This document shows positions 7,288-14,100 of a stretch of 23,680 bases of DNA, in pieces (position 1 is the stretch's first letter; every line of letters begins with the position of its first letter). The translations under genes were made by a program, and so were the position numbers. The stretch is from NCBI GenBank assembly GCA_052143655.1, contig JBKQSL010000385.1, positions 1-23,680 of the forward strand, read 5' to 3'. The DNA is from CAVSUR01 sp052143655 (GTDB lineage Bacteria > Actinomycetota > Actinomycetes > Streptosporangiales > Streptosporangiaceae). The notes under the pieces are model-generated. The model was given only the letters and a program-made list of their open reading frames with translations. It had not been told where the DNA came from and did no database searches.

Positions 7288-10200
7288 GTGACAACCCCTG
7301 GCGGCTACCTGCGCTACCCCCACGTGCACGGCAACCTGATCACGTTCGTGGCCGACGACGACATCTGGCTGGCGCCGGCCGACGGCGGCCGGGCCTGGCG
7401 GGTCACCGCCGACCACGCGCCCGCCCGCCATCCCCGGCTCGGCCCCGACGGCGCGGCCATCGCCTGGACCAGCACCCGGGACGGGGTCGCCGAGGTGTAC
7501 CTGGCCGGGACCGACGGCACCGATGCCCGCCGGCTGACCTACTGGGGCGATGACGCGACGCGGACCTGCGGCTGGACCCCGGACGGCAGCATCCTGGCCG
7601 TGACCTCGGCGGGCCAGCCGTTCCGGCACGCGATGATCGGCTGCGCGCTGCCCGCAGACGAGGCGGCCGCAGCGGCACCGCCGGTCCCGCTGCCGGTCGG
7701 CCCGGTCGCCGACCTGGCAGTGGACGCCGCCAGTGTCGCCCTGCTGACCGGCTCCTGGGGCCGCGACGCCGCGTACTGGAAGCGCTACCGGGGCGGCACG
7801 GCGGGGCGGCTGTGGCTCGGCCCGGCCGATGCCGTCCACCGCCCGGCCGGGGCCACCGCGGGCGAAGGCGGCGCGGGCGGGACCATCGCGGGCGAGGGCG
7901 GCGCGGACGGGGCCGCTGCCTTCATCCGGGTGCTGGCCGGGCTGGACGGGCAGCTGGCCTGCCCGATGCTGGCCGGTGGCCGGCTGGCCTTCCTGTCCGA
8001 TCACGAGGGCACCGGCAACGTCTACTCCTGCGCGCTGGACGGCAGCGACCTGCGTCGGCACACCGACCACGACGGCTTTTACGCCCGGAACGCCAGCACC
8101 GACGGCTGCCGCATCGTCTATCACTGCGCCGGGGAGATCTGGCTGCTCGACAGCCTGGGCGCCGCGGCGCCGCGGCGGCTGGAACTGCGGCTCGGCGGGC
8201 CGGCCTCGCGGGCCCCCCGGCCGGTCAGCGCCGACGACCACCTCGGCGAGCTGTCCTGCGACCACACCGGGCAGGCCAGTGCGATCGAGGTACGCGGGAC
8301 CGTGCACTGGCTGACTCACCGGGACGGCCCGGCCCGCGCCCTGGCGGTCACGCCCGGCGTCCGGGCCCGGCTGCCCCGGGTGCTGGGCCGCAGCGGGCAG
8401 GTCATCTGGGTCACTGACGCCGACGGCGGCGATGCGCTGGAGATCGCCCCGGCCAGCGGCGCGCCCGGCCAGCCGCCGCGCCGGATCGCCGGCGGCCAGC
8501 TCGGGCGGGTCAGCGGGCTGGCCGCCGCGCCGGACGGCGCCGGGGTCGCGGTCGTCAGCCAGGACGGGCGGCTGCGCCTGGTGGACGTCGCCTCGGCCAC
8601 GGTGACCGAGCTGGCCGCGTCGGCGGCCGGGCCGGTCAGCGGGCTGGCCTGGTCGCCGGACTCGGCGTGGCTGGCCTGGTCCGAGCCGGTCACCGAGCCG
8701 CTGAGCATGCTGCGGCTGGCCCGCCGCGACGACCCGGCCGCGGTCGTGGACGTGACCGACGGGCGGTTCGCCGACTCCGACCCGGTGTTCACGCTCGATG
8801 GGCAGTACCTGGCGTTCCTGTCCAGGCGCAGCTTCGACCCGGTGTACGACGCGCATGCCTTCGACCTGTCGTTCCCCTACGGCTGCCGTCCCTACCTGGT
8901 GCCGCTGGCTGCCGCCGCGGCGTCGCCGTTCGCCGCGCTGCCAGACGGGCGGCCGATCCCGGCCAGGGCCGCCGATGGCGACGCAGGCGGTTCCGGCAGC
9001 GACGCTGCGCCCGGTCAGCCGGGCTCGCCGGGCGACGAAAGCGGGCCAGGCCAGCCGGCCGGCGTCCCGGCGGTGACCGTGGACGCCGAGGGCCTGGCCG
9101 GGCGGATCGTGCAGCTGCCGGTGGCCGAGTCGCGCTACTCGTCCCTGCGCGCGGTCAAGGGCGGGCTCGCCTGGCTGCGCGAGCCGGTGGTGGGCAGCCT
9201 CGGGATGAGCGGCGCCCGGCCGGACGACGAGGCGCCGCGGCCCGCGCTGGTCTACTTCGACTTCGCCCAGCAGCGGTGCACTGAGCTGGCCGACGAGGCG
9301 GACTGGTTCCAGCCCAGCGGGGACGGCAAGCTGCTGGTGGTCAGCGACCACGGCGAGCTGAGCGTGCTGCCGGCCGACCGCAAGGCCGACTCCGACAACC
9401 CCGCGGACCGGGTGCAGGTGGACACCAGCCGGGCCCGCTTCCTGGCCGAGCCGGCCGCCCTGTGGCGCAACGCCTACGACGAGGCCGCCCGGCTGATCCG
9501 GCACGACTTCTGGGTGCCCGACCTGGCCGAGGTGGACTGGGATGAGGCGCTGGGCGGCTACCGGCCGCTGCTGGATCAGGTCGCCACCCCCGCCGACTTC
9601 GCCGACCTGATGTGGGAGGTGCTCGGCGAGCTCGGCACGTCGCACGCGTATGTGGCGGGCGCGGGCGCCAGCCCGTGGACGGGCCCGGACGGCGCCGCCA
9701 TCGGGCGGCTGCAGCCCGGCTTGCTCGGCGCCGACCTGCGGCGCGGCGAGGACGGCCGGTGGCAGGTCGCACGGGTGCTGCCCGGCGAGTCGTCCGATCC
9801 GCGGGCACGGTCGCCGCTGGCCGCGCCCGGCGCGGGCGTGCGCCCCGGCGATGCCCTGCTCGCCGTGGACGGCCAGCCGGTGACCGCGGCGGGTCCCGGC
9901 CCGCTGCTGGGCGGCACGGCGGGCAAGCCGGTGGAGCTGACCATCGGCCCGGCCGCGGGCGGGGCGCCGCGCCGCATCGCCGTGGTCCCGCTCGCCGACG
10001 AGCGGCGGCTGCGCTACCAGGACTGGGTGGCCGGCCGGCGGCGGCTGGTCCGCGAGCTGAGTGACGGCCGGATCGGCTACCTGCACGTCCCGGACATGGT
10101 CAGCGAGGGCTGGGCCGATTTCCACCGCGACCTGCACGCGGAGATGGCCCGCGACGCGCTGGTCCTGGACGTGCGCGGCAACCGCGGCGGGCACACCTCC

Positions 10201-10692
10201 GAGCTCATTGTGGAGAAGCTGGCCCGCCGGGTCGTCGGCTGGAGCGTGCCGCGCAACCTGCGGCCCGACACCTACCCGCAGGACGCGCCGCGCGGGCCGG
10301 TGGTCGCGCTGGCCGACGAGAACGCCGGCTCCGACGGCGACATCGTCATCGCGGCGATCAAGATCCTGCACCTCGGCCCGGTGGTGGGTACCCGCACCTG
10401 GGGCGGCGTCGTCGGCATCGACGGCTACCACGAGCTGGTGGACGGCACGTCGATCACCGTGCCCCGGTACGCGATATGGCTGGACGGGTTCGGCTGGCAG
10501 CTGGAGAACCGGGGCGTCGAGCCGGATGTCGAGGTGGTCCCGGCCCCGGAGGACGCCGCGACCGGCCGCGACCGCCAGCTGGAGACCGCGGTCACGCTGG
10601 CGCTGGAGGCGCTCGCGGCCCGGCCGCCGGCCGCGCCGCCGGGGACGCAGGACCGCCCGGCCAAGCGCCGGCCGCCGCTGCCGCCCCGCTGA
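7288..10692 (+). CDS. Tricorn-like protease (S41 family, beta-propeller plus PDZ)
   Basis: 1134 residues, slightly longer than archaeal tricorn. The N-terminal two thirds is beta-propeller sequence (WLAPADGGRAWRVTADHAPARHP; WTPDGSILAVTSAGQP; WSPDSAWLAWSEP). It is interrupted by Gly/Ala-rich inserts at about 190-212 and by a disordered insert at about 556-595. Then come the core: C1 helix bundle with S785-H786 in LGTSHAY, a PDZ domain (about 812-905), and the C2 catalytic domain with DVRGNRGGH, nucleophile S1015 in NAGSDGD, and Glu1073 in ENRGVEPD. These correspond by eye to the tricorn Ser-His-Ser-Glu tetrad, so the enzyme looks active. Tricorn is a cytosolic oligomeric peptidase that trims oligopeptides released by the proteasome or other proteases; no signal peptide is seen here. 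The GTG start at 7288 is supported by the -10 TACGAT 6 bases upstream and by the family N-terminus YLRYPHVHGNLITFVADDDIW. Confidence 0.93.
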   Translation: MTTPGGYLRYPHVHGNLITFVADDDIWLAPADGGRAWRVTADHAPARHPRLGPDGAAIAWTSTRDGVAEVYLAGTDGTDARRLTYWGDDATRTCGWTPDGSILAVTSAGQPFRHAMIGCALPADEAAAAAPPVPLPVGPVADLAVDAASVALLTGSWGRDAAYWKRYRGGTAGRLWLGPADAVHRPAGATAGEGGAGGTIAGEGGADGAAAFIRVLAGLDGQLACPMLAGGRLAFLSDHEGTGNVYSCALDGSDLRRHTDHDGFYARNASTDGCRIVYHCAGEIWLLDSLGAAAPRRLELRLGGPASRAPRPVSADDHLGELSCDHTGQASAIEVRGTVHWLTHRDGPARALAVTPGVRARLPRVLGRSGQVIWVTDADGGDALEIAPASGAPGQPPRRIAGGQLGRVSGLAAAPDGAGVAVVSQDGRLRLVDVASATVTELAASAAGPVSGLAWSPDSAWLAWSEPVTEPLSMLRLARRDDPAAVVDVTDGRFADSDPVFTLDGQYLAFLSRRSFDPVYDAHAFDLSFPYGCRPYLVPLAAAAASPFAALPDGRPIPARAADGDAGGSGSDAAPGQPGSPGDESGPGQPAGVPAVTVDAEGLAGRIVQLPVAESRYSSLRAVKGGLAWLREPVVGSLGMSGARPDDEAPRPALVYFDFAQQRCTELADEADWFQPSGDGKLLVVSDHGELSVLPADRKADSDNPADRVQVDTSRARFLAEPAALWRNAYDEAARLIRHDFWVPDLAEVDWDEALGGYRPLLDQVATPADFADLMWEVLGELGTSHAYVAGAGASPWTGPDGAAIGRLQPGLLGADLRRGEDGRWQVARVLPGESSDPRARSPLAAPGAGVRPGDALLAVDGQPVTAAGPGPLLGGTAGKPVELTIGPAAGGAPRRIAVVPLADERRLRYQDWVAGRRRLVRELSDGRIGYLHVPDMVSEGWADFHRDLHAEMARDALVLDVRGNRGGHTSELIVEKLARRVVGWSVPRNLRPDTYPQDAPRGPVVALADENAGSDGDIVIAAIKILHLGPVVGTRTWGGVVGIDGYHELVDGTSITVPRYAIWLDGFGWQLENRGVEPDVEVVPAPEDAATGRDRQLETAVTLALEALAARPPAAPPGTQDRPAKRRPPLPPR

Positions 10693-10715
10693 CGGCGCGG
10701 CACCAGAGCATCGCA

Positions 10716-10744
10716 GTGACATCGGCGCGCGGCCGGGCTAGGCT
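10716..10744 (+). promoter_or_regulatory. Promoter of the trp leader and trpEG
   Basis: The -35 GTGACA (10716-10721) matches TTGACA in five of six positions. A 17-base spacer leads to the -10 TAGGCT (10739-10744). The expected transcription start falls about 7 bases further on, at the leader ATG (10751), so the leader peptide would be translated from a leaderless transcript. Confidence 0.65.
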
Positions 10745-10750
10745 CACGCC

Positions 10751-10822
10751 ATGCGCGAGTCCCGTACGGCCCGGTGCTGCATGTCACAGTGCCGCCCGGC
10801 CCAGTGGTGGCGCCGCCGTTAG
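10751..10822 (+). CDS. trpL: Candidate trp leader peptide with tandem Trp codons
   Basis: A 23-codon ORF beginning at the predicted transcription start and ending in Q-W-W-R-R-R before a TAG stop at 10820. The two adjacent TGG codons (10805-10810) are rare residues to find paired by chance in such a short ORF, and the ORF lies 110 bases upstream of anthranilate synthase. In known systems (enterobacteria, Corynebacterium, Streptomyces), stalling on tandem Trp codons under tryptophan shortage relieves attenuation. An internal ATG at 10781 would give a 13-residue version with the same end. There is also a Cys pair (10775-10780), but the downstream gene argues for tryptophan sensing. Confidence 0.65.
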   Translation: MRESRTARCCMSQCRPAQWWRRR

Positions 10823-10890
10823 GCGGAGCCAGGTTCGCGCTATCCCAGCAGATCCCGAAGGCGACCGCCGGCCCCGGCGGCCGCCGTCGC
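10809..10890 (+). promoter_or_regulatory. Attenuator-like set of competing hairpins before trpEG
   Basis: Segment 1 CCGCC (10813-10817) pairs with segment 2 GGCGG (10822-10826) around the leader stop codon; the stem extends to GGC/GCC at 10809-10811 and 10828-10830 with one mismatch. Segment 2 can instead pair with segment 3 CCGCC (10865-10869). Segment 3 CCGCCGG (10865-10871) can also pair with segment 4 CCGGCGG (10874-10880), and outer bases GCGAC (10861-10865) can pair with GTCGC (10886-10890). A ribosome stalled on the Trp codons would cover segment 1 and free segment 2 to block the 3:4 stem; a ribosome at the stop would cover segments 1 and 2. No strong U tract follows, so control could be transcriptional or act on the ribosome binding site (GAGGGG, 10921-10926). 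Confidence 0.5.
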
Positions 10891-10931
10891 GTGCTGTCCG
10901 GCAACCGGCCTGATTTATGCGAGGGGCACCG

Positions 10932-13379
10932 ATGCCAGCAGGACCCAGCAACACCCCGCCCGCGGCGGGCGGGCACCCGGCCGTCGGCCACTCAGCGGGC
11001 GGGCACTCAGCCGGCGGGCACCCGGCTGACGCGCACACGACCGGCGCGCACAGCAACGCGGACGCCGCCGCGGGCGGCGGGCGCACCGAGTTCGTCACCG
11101 GCGGCGGGGTGCGGGTCATCCGCACCGCCGAGCCGTTCGACCCCGGGCTGCTCGACGACCTGACCCGGCAGGTCGGCGAGCGCCGCGGCGGCGTTCTCAG
11201 CTCCGGCATGGAGTACCCGGGCCGCTACAGCCGCTGGCACGTCGCTTACGTCGACCCGGCCGTGGAGATTGTCGCCCGCGGCCGTAGGGTCACCGCCCGC
11301 GCGCTGAACGAGCGCGGCGCCGTGCTGCTGCCGGCCCTGGCCGCCGCGCTGGCCAGGGCCGGAGCCCCGGCCGACGGCACTGGCGCCGCGGCGGCCGGAC
11401 CTGGCGGCGCGGCCCCGGACGGGGTGGACCGGGCTGACGAGGCCGAGGTGCTGATCCCCGGCGACGGCGGCACGTTCACCGAGGAGGAGCGCAGCCGCCG
11501 CCGCACCGTGTTCTCGGCGCTGCGCGAGATCATCGCGGCCTTCGCCGGGCCGGATTCGCACCTGGGCCTGTACGGGGCGTTCGGGTACGACCTGGCCTTC
11601 CAGTTCGAGCCGGTCCGGCTGCGCGGCGCGCGCGACCCGGGCGCCCGGGACCTGGTCCTGCACCTGCCCGACCGGCTCTACGTGCTGGACCGCAAGCGGG
11701 AGACCGCGACGTGCTACTCCTACGAGTTCGCGACCGCCGCCGGGACGACGGCCGGGCTGCCGCGCCGGGCCCAGTCCGGCGGCGGCGGCCACGGCCTGCA
11801 GGCCGGTCCTGTTCCGGCTGTAGATCTCCCGGCTGACCCGCGGCCCGGCTCGTACGCGGCGGTGGTGGAGCAGGCCCGGGAGCGTTTTGCCCGCGGAGAC
11901 CTGTTCGAGGTCGTGCCCAGCCACGTCTTCCACGCCCGGTGCGCCGCCCCGGCGGCGTTCTTCGAGCGGCTGCGCCAGCGCAACCCGGCGCCGTATGAGT
12001 TCCTGCTGAACCTGGGGGAGGACGAGTACCTGGTCGGGGCGTCCCCGGAGATGTACGTGCGGGTCGCCGGCGACCGGGTCGAGACCTGCCCGATCGCCGG
12101 CACAATCGCCCGGGGCGAGGGACCGCTGGAGGACGCCGACAACATCCTGGCCCTCCTCAGCTCGGCCAAGGAGGAGTCGGAGCTGACCATGTGCACCGAC
12201 GTGGACCGCAACGACAAGTCGCGGATCTGCGTCCCGGGCAGCATCAAGGTGATCGGGCGGCGGCAGATCGAGCTGTACAGCCGGCTGATCCACACCGTCG
12301 ACCACGTGGAGGGCCGGCTGCGGCCGGGATTCGACGCGCTGGACGCGTTCCTCACCCACATGTGGGCGGTGACCGTGACCGGGGCGCCGAAGACCTGGGC
12401 AATGCAGTTCATCGAGGACCACGAGGCCGCACCGCGGCGCTGGTACGGCGGCGCGGTCGGGGTGATCGGCTTCGACGGCTCGATGAACACCGGTCTGACC
12501 TTGCGCACCGCGCATATCAGCGGCGGGGTGGCGGCGGTGCGCACCGGGGCGACCCTGCTGTTCGACTCCGACCCGCAGGCCGAGGAGCGGGAGACGCAGC
12601 TGAAGGCGCGGGCGCTGCTGGAGACACTCGCCGAGGCCGGCCACGCGGCCGCCGCCCGCCCGGCCGGCCCGGACCCGGCCTCAGCCGTAACGGCAGTCCC
12701 GGCCGGCTCGGGCCGCAGCGCTGGGCTCCCGCCGGGGGCGGGGCTGCGGGTGCTGCTGGCCGACCACCAGGACTCGTTCGTGCACACGCTCGCGGGCTAC
12801 TTCCGCGAGCAGGGCGCCGAGGTGGTGACGCTGCGAGCCGGGTTCGACCCGCGGCTGCTGGACGAGTACGCGCCGGACCTGGTGGTGCTCTCGCCGGGAC
12901 CGGGGTGCCCGGCCGATTTCGGCTGCGACCAGCTGCTGGCCGAGGTCGATGCCCGGCGGCTGCCCGCATTCGGCGTGTGCCTGGGGCTGCAGGCGATGGT
13001 GGAGCACGCGGGCGGCACGCTGGGCCTGCTGGCCACGCCCGTGCACGGCAAGCCCAGCCAGATCCGGGTGCTCGGCGGGTCACTGCTCGCCGGCCTGCCG
13101 GCCGAGTTCACCGCCGCCCGGTACCACTCGCTGCACGCCCGGCCCGATCAGGTCCGCGGCTTCACGGTGACCGCGGTCAGCCCGGACGGGGTGGTGATGG
13201 CCATCGAGGATCCCGCCCGCGCCCGGTGGGCCGTGCAGTTCCATCCCGAGTCGATCCTGACCGCGGCCGGCGGCGCCGGCCACCTGGTCATCGGCAACGT
13301 GCTGCGGCTGACCCGGGCGGCGGCGCGGGACGCGGCCGGGGCCGGGACTGCGGCGGGGCCGCCGGTCCCGGCCCGCTAG
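10932..13379 (+). CDS. trpEG: Fused anthranilate synthase (TrpE-TrpG)
   Basis: 815 residues. It converts chorismate and glutamine to anthranilate, the first step of tryptophan synthesis. The first 55 residues are a low-complexity GH/SAGG-rich extension. The TrpE N-terminal domain contains VLSSGMEYPGRYSRW, in the region that forms the Trp feedback site in this fused type. The chorismate-binding core (about 306-565) contains PIAGTIARGEG, DVDRNDKSRICVPG and TVTGAPKTWAM. A linker (about 569-604) leads to the glutamine amidotransferase (about 605-800) with nucleophile C683 in GVCLGLQ and H771-E773 in FHPES. Both halves look intact. GAGGGG (10921-10926) is 5 bases before ATG 10932, so this start is preferred over ATG 10917, which overlaps that site. 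No other trp genes are adjacent. Similar fused enzymes serve primary metabolism in rhizobia and some actinomycetes, and occasionally antibiotic clusters; the Trp leader upstream supports a biosynthetic role here. Confidence 0.95.
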   Translation: MPAGPSNTPPAAGGHPAVGHSAGGHSAGGHPADAHTTGAHSNADAAAGGGRTEFVTGGGVRVIRTAEPFDPGLLDDLTRQVGERRGGVLSSGMEYPGRYSRWHVAYVDPAVEIVARGRRVTARALNERGAVLLPALAAALARAGAPADGTGAAAAGPGGAAPDGVDRADEAEVLIPGDGGTFTEEERSRRRTVFSALREIIAAFAGPDSHLGLYGAFGYDLAFQFEPVRLRGARDPGARDLVLHLPDRLYVLDRKRETATCYSYEFATAAGTTAGLPRRAQSGGGGHGLQAGPVPAVDLPADPRPGSYAAVVEQARERFARGDLFEVVPSHVFHARCAAPAAFFERLRQRNPAPYEFLLNLGEDEYLVGASPEMYVRVAGDRVETCPIAGTIARGEGPLEDADNILALLSSAKEESELTMCTDVDRNDKSRICVPGSIKVIGRRQIELYSRLIHTVDHVEGRLRPGFDALDAFLTHMWAVTVTGAPKTWAMQFIEDHEAAPRRWYGGAVGVIGFDGSMNTGLTLRTAHISGGVAAVRTGATLLFDSDPQAEERETQLKARALLETLAEAGHAAAARPAGPDPASAVTAVPAGSGRSAGLPPGAGLRVLLADHQDSFVHTLAGYFREQGAEVVTLRAGFDPRLLDEYAPDLVVLSPGPGCPADFGCDQLLAEVDARRLPAFGVCLGLQAMVEHAGGTLGLLATPVHGKPSQIRVLGGSLLAGLPAEFTAARYHSLHARPDQVRGFTVTAVSPDGVVMAIEDPARARWAVQFHPESILTAAGGAGHLVIGNVLRLTRAAARDAAGAGTAAGPPVPAR

Positions 13380-13400
13380 CCGGGTGCTACCGGACCCGGC
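13379..13400. terminator. Possible bidirectional terminator between convergent genes
   Basis: GCCGGGT (13379-13385) and ACCCGGC (13394-13400) form a 7-bp stem with an 8-base loop. The hairpin lies exactly at the convergent ends of trpEG and the secreted-protein gene and includes the latter's stop codon. No U tract is visible on either side, which is common in high-GC actinomycetes. Confidence 0.4.
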
Positions 13401-13950
13401 GCAGTGACCGGCCGAAGCGCAGCAGCGTGCGCTGCCAGCGGTTGTAGGAGGATGCCTCGTAGTAGACGCCCGACTTGCGGAACGTCAGGTAGAAGGTGAC
13501 CTTGCGGGAGTGGCAGGACGGGGCGTGCGGCAGCCCGCAGTAGCCCCACAGCGTGGCCTTGGCGCCCAGCACCCGGTAGGTGCCCAGCTTCTTCGCCTCG
13601 CCGAAGTTGCCGCACGGCATGCCGGAGTTGTTCTGCGTGATGGCGAGCAGGCCGCGGCGGAACGAGCCGTAGCTGGTCACCACGATGCGCTTGCGGAGCT
13701 CGCCGCTGGCCACGCACGGTTCGACCAGGATCGGCTCGGCTCGCTTCAGCCCGGCGGTGTCGGTCGGGCGGCGCAGCCGGAAGCGGGCGGCGCGCTGGGC
13801 CGCGCGCCAGCTGGTGAAGGACCCGGTCCTCGCCGCGGGGACAGGCCCGGAGGCCGCGGCCAGGGCGGCGGGCGCCGCCAGCGCAGAGGCGGCGGCCAGG
13901 CTCACGGCGAGCGTGGCGGCGACGGTGAGCCCGCGGATGCGGTGCAGCAT
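13387..13950 (-). CDS. Small secreted protein with four cysteines, function unknown
   Basis: 187 residues. A clear signal peptide covers residues about 1-32 (MLHRIRGLTVAATLAVSLAA followed by ASALAAPAALAA), with likely cleavage after an A-x-A type site. The mature part is basic and contains four cysteines, C79, C113, C138 and C146, consistent with two disulfides in an exported domain. Conserved-looking segments include RIVVTSYGSFRRGLLAITQNN and the aromatic/basic C-terminus YYEASSYNRWQRTLLRF. I do not recognise the family. The start at 13950 is chosen because AAGGAG lies 5 bases upstream and the signal peptide begins there; an upstream in-frame ATG at 14019 would add 23 residues with no merit. 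It is transcribed divergently from thyX and convergently to trpEG. That CcdA (18568-19464) could help maintain its disulfides is only a guess. Confidence 0.75.
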   Translation of the reverse strand: MLHRIRGLTVAATLAVSLAAASALAAPAALAAASGPVPAARTGSFTSWRAAQRAARFRLRRPTDTAGLKRAEPILVEPCVASGELRKRIVVTSYGSFRRGLLAITQNNSGMPCGNFGEAKKLGTYRVLGAKATLWGYCGLPHAPSCHSRKVTFYLTFRKSGVYYEASSYNRWQRTLLRFGRSLRRVR

Positions 13951-14100
13951 GAATTCTCCTTCGGTGCGGTAACGGCCGCCGGGCGGGAGCAGGCCGTCAG
14001 GCTGGACAGCTATGCACAATCGGTCATGACTCTATGACAATTTGTTACGAGCCGCGACGCGCCGCGCGGATGTCAGCGCCCCCCGGTAATGTGCCGTGCC

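Noticed and set aside
7117..10722. A 1201-codon open frame antisense to the tricorn-like gene
   Set aside because: It is a compositional shadow: no recognisable domains, and the plus strand has all tricorn catalytic residues.
10751..10822. Reading the leader as a cysteine-responsive peptide because of its Cys pair
   Set aside because: The adjacent Trp codons sit next to the stop codon and the downstream gene makes the tryptophan precursor, so tryptophan sensing is the better explanation.
14023..14038. Inverted repeat GTCAT-6-ATGAC between the secreted-protein gene and thyX
   Set aside because: Only 5-bp arms; it could be part of divergent promoters but there is too little to call an operator.
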